A stretch of 31,287 nucleotides of DNA from Methanosphaera sp. rholeuAM6 (lineage in GTDB: Archaea > Methanobacteriota > Methanobacteria > Methanobacteriales > Methanobacteriaceae). The stretch spans positions 1 to 31,287 of the forward strand of contig MVAA01000103.1 in assembly GCA_003266105.1 (NCBI GenBank), given 5' to 3'. A program made the position numbers and the translations under genes. Shown one piece after another: positions 8,466 through 15,706 of this stretch. Position 1 is the stretch's first letter. The number at the start of each line of letters is the position of its first letter. The notes beneath the pieces were generated by a model. That model had not been told where the DNA came from and ran no database searches. It saw only the letters and a program-made list of their open reading frames with translations.

Positions 8466-9173
8466 ATGATCATTAAAACTTCATTATTTAATTCTACAAC
8501 ACATGATTTAACAATTGCAATAGATTTATTAAGAGCAAGTACAACAATAATGGTAGCTTTAAACAATTTTAATAAGGTAATACCAGTAAATAATGATGAA
8601 AAAGCATTTAAAATTAAAGAAGAACATCCTGATGCAATACTGGCTGGTGAAAAGGATTTAAACACAATTGAAGGCTATGACATTACCAATTCACCGGAAA
8701 TAATACAACAGTATACCGGTGAAGTTTTTGTAATTAACACTACCAACGGTACAAAAGTCATAGAAAATATCAAAAACAGGGATGAAAACATAACAGTACT
8801 AATAGGTGCCGGAATAAATGCAAGAGCATTGGCAGAAAAATCATTAGAGATGGCCGACAATGAAATAGAACTGATTATGGCAGGCCGACATGAAACATTC
8901 AATATAGAAGATGCAATTGGAGCAGGTTTAATCGTCAATGAAATAATAGATGTAGCCAAAGAAAAAGAAATAAATATTGAATTGGATGAATCAGCTCTAG
9001 CAGTAAAATTATTGGCTGAAGATAAACAAAGAGCAAAAGAATTAATAGGTAATTCATGGGGTGCCAAAAAGCTTTCAAAAATTGGCCTAAGATGTGATGT
9101 TGAAATTTGTCAACAATTAAATACGTTAGATGCCGTAGGAATATATGAAAATGGGGTAATAACAAAGATTTAA
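8466..9173 (+). CDS. comB: 2-phosphosulfolactate phosphatase (ComB)
   Basis: 235 residues, the usual ComB length. The N-terminal AIDLLRASTTI corresponds to the family's (V)DVLRATTT metal/phosphate motif. AGEKDL, NTTNGTKVI and the IMAGRHETFNIEDAIGAG stretch also match. ComB hydrolyses (2R)-2-phosphosulfolactate to sulfolactate, the second step of coenzyme M synthesis in methanogens, in the cytosol. Other com genes are not in the window. Start ATG 8466 lies eight bases after GGGGAT; the TTG at 8451 is less likely. Confidence 0.92.
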   Translation: MIIKTSLFNSTTHDLTIAIDLLRASTTIMVALNNFNKVIPVNNDEKAFKIKEEHPDAILAGEKDLNTIEGYDITNSPEIIQQYTGEVFVINTTNGTKVIENIKNRDENITVLIGAGINARALAEKSLEMADNEIELIMAGRHETFNIEDAIGAGLIVNEIIDVAKEKEINIELDESALAVKLLAEDKQRAKELIGNSWGAKKLSKIGLRCDVEICQQLNTLDAVGIYENGVITKI

Positions 9174-9261
9174 TTTGCATTTATTCTATTTTTATTTGAA
9201 AAAATTAAATCATGCTTTTTTAACCCACATGAATATCATAAAAACAACTAAATTTAAAATA

Positions 9262-9280
9262 ACAATATTTATAATATTGT
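9262..9280 (+). promoter_or_regulatory. ribB promoter with dyad over the TATA box
   Basis: ACAATATT (9262-9269), TAT, AATATTGT (9273-9280) is a perfect inverted repeat that contains the likely TATA element. A start about 25 bp downstream, near 9296-9300, coincides with the first base of the FMN aptamer P1 stem, which supports this as the ribB promoter. The dyad could be a repressor site or chance in AT-rich DNA. Confidence 0.45.
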
Positions 9281-9299
9281 ATTTACATACATTTAATTA

Positions 9300-9418
9300 A
9301 TTCTCAGGGCGAGGTGGAATTCCTCACCGGTGGTAACATAATTATAAGTCCACGAGCATGAATATGCAGATTTGGTGAAATTCCAAAACCGACGGTTAAA
9401 GTCCGGAAGAGAGAGAAT
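9300..9418 (+). promoter_or_regulatory. FMN riboswitch (RFN element)
   Basis: The conserved RFN core is clear: AGGGCGAGGTGGAATTCCTC then ACCGGTGGTAA, CCACGAGC, GATTTGGTGAAATTCCAAAA, CCGACGGTTAAAGTCCGGA, and AGAGAGAA at the 3' edge. P1 closes ATTCTC (9300-9305) with GAGAAT (9413-9418). In this class, FMN binding lowers expression of riboflavin genes. It sits 69 nt upstream of ribB. GCCCTG (9448-9453) in the linker can pair with CAGGGC (9305-9310) of the core, a possible switching helix. Confidence 0.96.
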
Positions 9419-9487
9419 ATAATTATTATAATCAATCTTATTTTATAGCCCTGTTTCATTTAATATATTATTAGAGGTAATGAAAAA

Positions 9488-10120
9488 ATGAATCATGAAG
9501 AAATGTTAACAGGTAATTATATTGAACGTGTAGAAACTGCAGTTGAAGCAATCAGGAACAAAAAGGGAGTGATTGTAACTGATGATGAATCACGTGAAAA
9601 TGAGGGGGATATGTTCTTTTCTGCAGAGTATGTAACAGAAGAGCAGATGGCATTACTTATTCGAGAAGGCAGTGGAATAGTCTGTTTATGCATGACAGAA
9701 GACAAGGCAGATGAACTGGAATTACCCTTGATGGTTGAAGATAATACCAGCACATATGGTACAGGTTTTACCATCACTATTGAAGCAGCAGAAGGTGTTA
9801 CAACAGGCGTATCTGCACATGATAGAGTAACAACAGTCAAAGCCGCATCAAATGACAATGCTAAACCAGAAGATTTAAATCATCCTGGACACGTGTTCCC
9901 GTTAAGAGCCAAAAATGGTGGAGTACTAGAAAGAGATGGTCATACGGAAGCTAATATAGAACTGATGAAACTTGCAGGATTAAAACCAATGGGTGTTCTT
10001 TGTGAAATAACCAATCCTGACGGTACAATGGCTAGAATGCCTGAAATAATCGAATTCTCCAAGCTTCATGATATGCCAGTAGTTACAATAAATGATATTA
10101 TTCAGTACATTTCTGAATAA
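9488..10120 (+). CDS. ribB: 3,4-dihydroxy-2-butanone-4-phosphate synthase
   Basis: 210 residues, a stand-alone RibB without a GTP cyclohydrolase II domain, as usual in archaea. It converts ribulose 5-phosphate to DHBP plus formate, supplying the four-carbon unit of riboflavin. The acidic metal loop TDDESRENEGD (31-41), SGIVCLCM (62-69), the HPGHVFPL segment (132-139), and RDGHTE (149-154) with the metal-binding His152 and Glu154 are intact. Start ATG 9488 follows GAGGT (9474-9478); an ATG at 9479 is out of frame. Expression is very likely controlled by the FMN riboswitch just upstream. Confidence 0.96.
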   Translation: MNHEEMLTGNYIERVETAVEAIRNKKGVIVTDDESRENEGDMFFSAEYVTEEQMALLIREGSGIVCLCMTEDKADELELPLMVEDNTSTYGTGFTITIEAAEGVTTGVSAHDRVTTVKAASNDNAKPEDLNHPGHVFPLRAKNGGVLERDGHTEANIELMKLAGLKPMGVLCEITNPDGTMARMPEIIEFSKLHDMPVVTINDIIQYISE

Positions 10121-10123
10121 AGA

Positions 10124-10150
10124 CTCTTTTTTTACACTACCCTTTTTATC
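10124..10150 (+). terminator. T-tract terminator after ribB
   Basis: A seven-T run and then a five-T run lie just after the ribB stop codon. Confidence 0.4.
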
Positions 10151-10291
10151 ACTAATATTTCAATATATTTCAAATTTTACTTATTTTCAACTATTTTTAC
10201 ATAATATCCTTTTTCTATAAGCAATTATAATGACAAATTATTAATAACATTAAAAATAAATAGGGTAGTATAAATTAAAGGAGGTTTATCC

Positions 10292-10561
10292 ATGGCTGAG
10301 AAAAATATGATAGTTGCACTTGTTCTAGGATTGCTTATTACAGGATTGGGTTTAATGTATGATGGTCTGGTAAAAAGAGGAGCAGTATCATTGGTAATCG
10401 CTATTGTTTTAGGATTATTAAATTATGCAGTTTCATCAATATTCATGTATGTAGGATTAATCTTTGCAATATACGTATTATATGATACATACGTATGTAC
10501 AAATGCTATTAACAATAACCAGGCAATTCCAAAATTCTTAACCCAAATTGATTTAGAATAA
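10292..10561 (+). CDS. small TM2-like membrane protein
   Basis: 89 residues with two to three hydrophobic helices (about 7-24, 32-48, 50-66) separated by a short polar loop containing YDGLVKRG. The pattern of a Gly-rich first helix, a G-x-x-YDG/YVGKW-like turn and a final aromatic helix recalls TM2-domain proteins and the C-terminal part of the gene at 13799. A perfect AAAGGAGGT lies just before the ATG, so expression may be strong. Function unknown. Confidence 0.8.
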   Translation: MAEKNMIVALVLGLLITGLGLMYDGLVKRGAVSLVIAIVLGLLNYAVSSIFMYVGLIFAIYVLYDTYVCTNAINNNQAIPKFLTQIDLE

Positions 10562-10627
10562 ACAAATTATTCTAACAATTTTTCCTATTTTTACTGTAAT
10601 TAATATAACTAATGGGAAAATCACTGA

Positions 10628-12292
10628 TTATATTAATGAATTTAAAAGTTCAAATTCATTTATTTTTTCCATGAGCAATTCTCTGTATTTATATTTCTTT
10701 TTAAGAGTTGATATTACATTTTTAACAGTATATGTACTGTTGTTGTAGGATATCATATAATTTAAATACTTAATAATTAACGTGTATCCTGAAATGTTTT
10801 TTGCTGTTTTTGCTTGATTCAATATGTAATTCTGGTATATTGATAAGATATTGCTTGAATATTTATCTTCAAAGTATTCTCTGTACTCTTCAATCTGTTT
10901 TAGTTGACAGTTATTTATTATGTTATAAAAGAGTTTGTCAACATCATGTTCTTCAATATACAAATCATTTAAAAAGTCATAAGAATAGGATTTTTCATAA
11001 AAAATTATTATATTGGACAGTTCTTCATTCCATTCTTCAGAGGAAAGCAGTTCCTTTAATTCCTTAATAAAATACATGTCTTTAACGTCAAAATCGTATA
11101 TGATGGTTTTAAGTTCTCTAATGGCATTATAGTTATCATTTTTACATTTGTATAATGATAATAAAAGAAGATCGGATTCAAATGAAAAGGTATTTCCATG
11201 TATCTCTTTGTTTTCATTAAGAAGCTTAATTGCATTATCAATATTTTTATTCTTGATTTCTTCATCTATTAATATTTCCATAATTTTAGGATATTCCTTA
11301 TTTTCTTCTAAAAAGGAATTAATATTTTCAAGAGGATAATCCAATAAGTTCATCAGTTCATATTTAGTCAGGAGAATCTTCTCAGGAGGGTTATTGCTGA
11401 TTTGAATTATCTCACCAATGGTTGAATCCAATTGTTTAAGGTATAATACGGAATTAAATTTGTTCAAACATAGATTTATAAAATATTTGGTAGTATCTGA
11501 AGTGAAATCGTATCTTATCTTGTTAATTAAATAAGTAAATATTTCTTCGTTGGCCGCATTATCTTGCTTATCAATAATTTTTTCCATATAATAATTGCAG
11601 GAATTTAAAATAGTGTCTATTTCAATATACTGTTTAGCATTGGTTTTCTTGGAAATATTTTCATAAATCATGTATAGTAACTGTAATGCATAGTTATATT
11701 CCTCATTTTTATACAAAAGGTTGATTTTATCATTGATAAAGTTTTCAAGGTATTTCTGGAAGGGGGTATCCTGATAAAACCCATTTTCATTGTATAGTTC
11801 AACAACATCGATATTAAAGATATTTTCCAACATATTCTCATAATTATCAAAATCTTCTGGAGTAAATTCCTGCTGAAATTCATTTATGAATTCTTCCATA
11901 AAAGTGGTATTGTCATTAAAATGTTCATATATGAATTGTCGTAACTGTTTTTCATCAACTTCCTTGATTAAATCGGCAAACAAAGATTTTTCATCATAAT
12001 TATCATCCAATATGTTGGATTGGGTGTTGTTTTTGATTTCTTCCATTTTATGTAATGTAGCTACCATATGTTTACAGTTAAAGTCTGAATAATAATAAGG
12101 ACAAGTGCAATATAATGAATCTATTTCATCATCATTAAATGTTATTTTGACTTCGTAGATATTGGATCTTGATCCTTCAACTTTACTGACAATACTGTTT
12201 TCGGTTAATATCACATCATAAACTCTGTTTTCTATGTAATAGTTATATCCTCTATCTAATCTATCTTTATCAAATAAGTGTTTCCAATTCAT
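10628..12292 (-). CDS. SWIM zinc-finger protein
   Basis: 554 residues. The N-terminal 80 residues hold a SWIM finger: Cys62-x-Cys64, then Cys73-x-His75 (YCTCPYYYSDFNCKH), preceded by the usual beta-strand region with YEVKITFNDDEI. The remaining 470 residues are helical, in repeat-like pairs (e.g. IDNAIKLLNENKEI, YNAIRELKTIIYDF), suggesting a TPR-like scaffold. SWIM proteins often pair with Snf2-type helicases; no helicase is nearby, so the partner is unknown. AGAGG lies about nine bases before the ATG. It is probably downstream of the 147-residue gene in one unit, unless the hairpin between them terminates. Confidence 0.88.
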   Translation of the reverse strand: MNWKHLFDKDRLDRGYNYYIENRVYDVILTENSIVSKVEGSRSNIYEVKITFNDDEIDSLYCTCPYYYSDFNCKHMVATLHKMEEIKNNTQSNILDDNYDEKSLFADLIKEVDEKQLRQFIYEHFNDNTTFMEEFINEFQQEFTPEDFDNYENMLENIFNIDVVELYNENGFYQDTPFQKYLENFINDKINLLYKNEEYNYALQLLYMIYENISKKTNAKQYIEIDTILNSCNYYMEKIIDKQDNAANEEIFTYLINKIRYDFTSDTTKYFINLCLNKFNSVLYLKQLDSTIGEIIQISNNPPEKILLTKYELMNLLDYPLENINSFLEENKEYPKIMEILIDEEIKNKNIDNAIKLLNENKEIHGNTFSFESDLLLLSLYKCKNDNYNAIRELKTIIYDFDVKDMYFIKELKELLSSEEWNEELSNIIIFYEKSYSYDFLNDLYIEEHDVDKLFYNIINNCQLKQIEEYREYFEDKYSSNILSIYQNYILNQAKTAKNISGYTLIIKYLNYMISYNNSTYTVKNVISTLKKKYKYRELLMEKINEFELLNSLI

Positions 12293-12346
12293 TATATTGC
12301 CTCTTTATAATACTAATTTTATTTATCTAAAAAGAAATAGATTTCT

Positions 12347-12372
12347 ATTATCTAACCTAATGATTAGATAAT
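12347..12372 (-). terminator. hairpin between two minus-strand genes
   Basis: ATTATCTAA and TTAGATAAT form a perfect 9-bp stem with an 8-nt loop, covering the stop codon of the 147-residue gene. On the minus strand a second small dyad (AGAAAT, ATTTCT) and a short T-run follow. It could end or attenuate transcription before the SWIM gene. Confidence 0.35.
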
Positions 12373-12807
12373 CTTTATAGTTATAAGTCCTATTTTATTT
12401 CTGATTTTATCTATGGTTTTAGGATGTAATTTAAATTGAACTTCTTTAGCCTGTGCAAGATTTTTGAAAATTTTAGGGGATAATATGAAATAGGTTTGTG
12501 GTATTCCTTTTTTTTCATTTATCATTTTATGTTTAAACGATATATTTGTTTTAACATAATTAATAGGTAATGTAGGTTCTGTATCCGTAAGTATAAGTTC
12601 ATTATCCTTTAAAATGTCAGTGACTATGAATATTGTATTGTCTTTAATATTCAAGAATTTATACAATTCCTGAGGAAATGTCGTAAAGTAACTGTAATAT
12701 GTTTTTTCACCGTTTAAAGTATTTCTTGTTCGTCTGTTACGATTTAACTTTAATGACCAGATGGTATATACAGTATTATCCGCTTCATTAATTATTAACT
12801 GAATCAT
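12364..12807 (-). CDS. hypothetical basic protein
   Basis: 147 residues, basic, no membrane segment. The pattern TTFPQELYKFLNIKDNTIFIVTD and, later, FILSPKIFKNLAQAKEVQFKLHP looks like two copies of a strand-helix-strand unit that faintly recalls AbrB-type swapped-hairpin domains (PxxLxxxLxIxxGD). This is a weak structural guess. Possibly cotranscribed with the SWIM gene, which follows after 71 bp. Confidence 0.65.
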   Translation of the reverse strand: MIQLIINEADNTVYTIWSLKLNRNRRTRNTLNGEKTYYSYFTTFPQELYKFLNIKDNTIFIVTDILKDNELILTDTEPTLPINYVKTNISFKHKMINEKKGIPQTYFILSPKIFKNLAQAKEVQFKLHPKTIDKIRNKIGLITIKII

Positions 12808-13289
12808 AGAATCACTTCTTAATAATGTTGGAATAATATTTATTTACCATAGAAGCGTTAATTTTTATTATAAATTCATTAAAATGAATAAATTGAATAT
12901 TTACATCTCTTATATTTTTATTTAAATTAAATAGCATAATCTAACCTTTTAAATTCGATATAAGAGCAAATAATATTAAAATAAGAAATTATCATTATAT
13001 TTATTAATTGTTATTAATAAACACATACACATACATTGAAAAATGTATACCATAATTATAGGATATTTTCTAGTTATCATTATTCTTGTATACCGCCAAA
13101 TATACATTTTGATAAGGATAATATAACTAGTTTATATTCTTATTTTTGTATTTACTCTAATTTTTTTATAATTTTAAATCTTTAATTATACTTTTATCCT
13201 TTCTTAATAATATACTATATAAAATTCCATAACCTCTGATTATGGATTTTAGTATTTTTTAAATATATCGAGAGTTATACTCATATTAC
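12808..13289. other. 480-bp gap with interleaved inverted repeats
   Basis: AAAATGTATA (13040-13049) pairs with TATACATTTT (13101-13110), and CTAGTTAT (13070-13077) with ATAACTAG (13123-13130); the two pairs interleave, as in a pseudoknot. TCCATAA and TTATGGA form a small hairpin near 13226-13246. TTTAAATATAT near 13257-13267 is a likely TATA box for the next gene. No gene seen. Confidence 0.35.
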
Positions 13290-13736
13290 ATGATATTAAA
13301 GGGGGTGAAGAAAGTTAATAAGAAAACTTACATGCTATTATTAATAGTATTTACAATAACAATAACGTTAAGTAGTGTTAATGCAGGTTTATTTGATTTA
13401 GATTCTACTAATGACGATATAAATGTCACTGATTTGGAAATAAATTATGAAGGATACTCAACATACGAAGTTAACTGTAAACTTACACCAAAAAAAGACT
13501 TTGATTATTTAGAAATGTTTGTAATATTCTATGATAGTGATGATGCAGTTTTAGACAAATCTACATTAGTATGGAATACAAACCAACCAACTAAAGATCA
13601 GGTAATCAAAGTATCAGGAACGGCTTACGTACAAAACGATAATGAAAAACCTGTTCGTGCAGAAGTTTACTTCACTGATGGATTAGATGCAGAACCTGAA
13701 AGTGCTATTTACTCAGAAAATGTTACGATGGGATAA
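13290..13736 (+). CDS. secreted small protein, FxLYD-like fold
   Basis: 148 residues. Lys-rich N-terminus, then a hydrophobic stretch (MLLLIVFTITITLSSVNA) ending in a signal-peptidase-like V-N-A site, so it is probably exported. The mature part is beta-rich, with a pattern like FxLYD-type domains: DLEINYEGYSTYEVNCKLTP, YLEMFVIFYDSDDAVLDKS, VIKVSGTAYVQ. The start is uncertain. The ATG at 13290 is about 26 bp from a TATA box and could be leaderless. A strong AAAGGGGGTGA inside the frame (13298-13308) would suit a start near 13314, but the codon there is GTT. Confidence 0.75.
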   Translation: MILKGVKKVNKKTYMLLLIVFTITITLSSVNAGLFDLDSTNDDINVTDLEINYEGYSTYEVNCKLTPKKDFDYLEMFVIFYDSDDAVLDKSTLVWNTNQPTKDQVIKVSGTAYVQNDNEKPVRAEVYFTDGLDAEPESAIYSENVTMG

Positions 13737-13798
13737 ACATTTTCTCTTCAATTATTTTTTCAGGCAAAACTATTCAATATTTTAATAATGGTGAAAGA

Positions 13799-14332
13799 AT
13801 GAAAATTTGTCCAATATGCAATACAGAAAATAATGATAATGCAGAAAAATGCAACGTGTGTGGAAACATATTGAATGTTCAAAGTGTAAATAACAGTCAG
13901 CAAAACAATTATACGAATGAAAACAATATACCGAAGGAGTACAATCAATCAATACCTGATAATATCCAGCAAACACCTCAAAATAATCCCCAAGATTTGG
14001 CAAATATGCCACAAAATCAACAAAATTATCAGGATGCTTCACAAAACACATATAATAATCAGAATCAGTTTCAGCAATATCAAAACAACGTACCCCAAAA
14101 TCAGAAAAGTAAAATAATCGGTTTAATACTAAACATGCTGATTGTTGGTTTAGGATATGCTTATGTTGGTAAATGGGGAGAAGGAATTGTCTTATTAGTC
14201 GTTTATTTAATAATGATTTTCTTGGGATTTATGTTGATTATTCCTTGGATAATAGCATTGATTCTCTGGATCTATTCATTATTTAAAACAAATGACATGA
14301 TAGATAAATATAACAAGGGAATACCTTACTAA
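13799..14332 (+). CDS. zinc-ribbon, Q/N-rich linker, TM2-like membrane protein
   Basis: 177 residues. The N-terminus holds a four-Cys zinc ribbon (CPIC, then CNVCG). About 28-105 is a low-complexity linker very rich in Gln and Asn. The C-terminus is a membrane module (about 107-160) with GLGYAYVGKWGEGI between two helices, close to TM2 domains, then a polar tail. Many archaeal zinc-ribbon membrane proteins share this plan; role unknown. GGTGA precedes the ATG at 13799. It follows the secreted protein gene by 62 bp and may be cotranscribed. Confidence 0.85.
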   Translation: MKICPICNTENNDNAEKCNVCGNILNVQSVNNSQQNNYTNENNIPKEYNQSIPDNIQQTPQNNPQDLANMPQNQQNYQDASQNTYNNQNQFQQYQNNVPQNQKSKIIGLILNMLIVGLGYAYVGKWGEGIVLLVVYLIMIFLGFMLIIPWIIALILWIYSLFKTNDMIDKYNKGIPY

Positions 14333-14431
14333 ACAGGATATTATAAATAGTTATAACAAATTGTAAAATATATTCATTTATATTTTACTTTTTCATATAA
14401 ACATTTTCTAAAAAAATAGTATTTTGGATGA

Positions 14432-15139
14432 TTATTCATCCATAACCGGAACCAATTCTGGCTGAACTTTATGTAACGCATTCATTACAAATACTGTTAC
14501 TATACCTTCAAGTACACCAATTACAGCTTCAACTGGAGTGATAACTGTTAATCCATAACTTAATGGGAATGTACCTGCCATTGCATATTCTATACTTACA
14601 ATTACTCCTAAGAAAGTAATCGTCAAGAATCCGGATAAGAATAATGCAACATTTTTATTATATTTATTTGTTAATTTGTAAACGTAGAAAGCAACTAGTG
14701 GTGCTAATATGGCTAAGTTAACTAAATTATAACCTAAAGTACTTATACCGCCTTCCCCTAAAAATGCTTGTATTATCGTTACGAAAGTATATATAATCAT
14801 CGACATATCCAGATCATATAAAGCCACCACAGTAATTAATGATATATGAGCACATGCTGCTACCGGCAATGGTAATTCTATCAGCTGTACTATAACTACT
14901 GCTACAGTAAACAATGCTATTTTTACTATATCTTTTTCGTTATGATTTTTTTGATATTTATAGAATACCAAAATTATTAAAATTATTGCTATGGCGGCAA
15001 ATATTACTAATTGATATGTTGGGTCAAATAAGGCATGACCAGCCGGACTATGTTCTATTATTTCATGAGCATGTTCATGACCGTGTTCTGCGACTTCTGA
15101 AAAAGGATTTGCGCCTATTAAACCATCAGGTATGTGCAT
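14432..15139 (-). CDS. cbiM: CbiM/NikM-type metal transporter, substrate-specific subunit
   Basis: 235 residues. The N-terminus MHIPDGLI is the signature of CbiM/NikM S-components of ECF-type transporters, where the first residues and His2 coordinate Co2+ or Ni2+. Six or more hydrophobic helices follow, including the conserved VAACAHISLI and FLGEGGISTLGYNL stretches. A His-rich insert (EHGHEHAHEIIEH, about 18-30) may gather metal outside the membrane. Co versus Ni cannot be told. No CbiQ or CbiO partner is adjacent. GGAGGT lies just before the ATG at 15139. Confidence 0.9.
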   Translation of the reverse strand: MHIPDGLIGANPFSEVAEHGHEHAHEIIEHSPAGHALFDPTYQLVIFAAIAIILIILVFYKYQKNHNEKDIVKIALFTVAVVIVQLIELPLPVAACAHISLITVVALYDLDMSMIIYTFVTIIQAFLGEGGISTLGYNLVNLAILAPLVAFYVYKLTNKYNKNVALFLSGFLTITFLGVIVSIEYAMAGTFPLSYGLTVITPVEAVIGVLEGIVTVFVMNALHKVQPELVPVMDE

Positions 15140-15200
15140 TTTTAAACCTCCTATAAAATTTTAGTATTAACTTTTTTCTATAATAAAATATAATTAACCT

Positions 15201-15210
15201 AATATAAATA
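15201..15210 (-). promoter_or_regulatory. TATA box of cbiM
   Basis: Minus strand TATTTATATT, about 65 bp from the ATG. It is flanked by the dyad at 15217-15234 and by a further half-site TAACCTA at 15195-15201. Confidence 0.45.
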
Positions 15211-15216
15211 CTTAAT

Positions 15217-15234
15217 ATAACCTATAGGGGTTAT
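15217..15234 (-). promoter_or_regulatory. dyad upstream of the cbiM TATA box
   Basis: ATAACC, six bases, GGTTAT is a perfect inverted repeat placed just upstream of the cbiM box A. A regulator site is plausible. It does not match the known bacterial NikR operator. Confidence 0.35.
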
Positions 15235-15315
15235 CCCTTATTTTTTTTTGAATTTAGTTAAGTTATCTTGAATTCCATTTACTTTTACATATAACCAATT
15301 AGAATTTAACACATT

Positions 15316-15391
15316 AACATATGAAGAGATGTTAATATGAAAATCAAACTTGTAATTAGTCTTTATTGAACATATGAACAGTTGTTAATAT
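15316..15391. repeat. two ArsR/SmtB-like operator repeats
   Basis: Two 23-bp direct repeats (15316-15338 and 15369-15391) differ at two positions and start 53 bp apart, about five helical turns. The second contains ATATGAACA-GT-TGTTAATAT, a near-perfect dyad of the ArsR/SmtB operator type (TGAACA, two bases, TGTTCA). They lie between cbiM and the winged-helix gene and could serve either. Confidence 0.4.
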
Positions 15392-15460
15392 ATTAAGAAA
15401 TACAAAATTATTAATAATAAATAAGTAATAGTAATAATATAAAAATAATTACATAGAAAA

Positions 15461-15478
15461 AAAGGAGGATTATTCTTG
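15461..15478 (+). promoter_or_regulatory. ribosome binding site that decides a TTG start
   Basis: AAAGGAGGAT (15461-15470) lies five bases before TTG (15476) and twenty before the first ATG (15491). Spacing favours the TTG. Confidence 0.6.
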
Positions 15479-15670
15479 ATAGATCAAAACATGATTGTAA
15501 GTTTGTTGGGAAATGCCAAGTTATCAGCAGGGGATATTTCTAAAATGGTCTCACAAAAAAGTCCATTACCGGTACCTCAAGCAGTTGTACAGGGAGTACT
15601 TGACCAATTAGTTCAACAGGGAAAAATTAAAAAGACCGATGAAAACGGTCAAACCTATTATCACTTATAA
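15476..15670 (+). CDS. small winged-helix-like protein
   Basis: 64 residues. The pattern (helix with LSAGDISKMVSQK, then PQAVVQGVLDQLVQQGKIKK, then a beta-wing ending GQTYYHL) is that of a minimal winged helix-turn-helix domain, so DNA or protein binding is likely. There is no separate sensor domain and no Cys or His cluster for metal, so it is not itself an ArsR/SmtB sensor. The start is the TTG at 15476, chosen from the ribosome binding site. Its target is unknown; cbiM lies divergently upstream. Confidence 0.8.
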   Translation: MIDQNMIVSLLGNAKLSAGDISKMVSQKSPLPVPQAVVQGVLDQLVQQGKIKKTDENGQTYYHL

Positions 15671-15677
15671 AACTTAA

Positions 15678-15701
15678 AATTATGTACGGTTGTACATAAT
15701 T
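15678..15701. terminator. bidirectional hairpin terminator
   Basis: AATTATGTAC and GTACATAATT form a perfect 10-bp stem with a GGTT loop between two convergent genes, with T-rich sequence on the plus side. Confidence 0.55.
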
Positions 15702-15706
15702 ATATT

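Larger units (their letters stand above)
15140..15475. other. divergent regulatory region
   Basis: This 336-bp gap holds the cbiM promoter and dyad and the two ArsR/SmtB-like repeats. A likely TATA element for the winged-helix gene lies near 15436-15446 (ATATAAAAATA). No gene seen. Confidence 0.5.

Noticed and set aside
14914..15156. Plus-strand frame over the cbiM start
   Set aside because: It lies antisense to the clear CbiM N-terminus and encodes Leu/Arg-rich low-complexity sequence.
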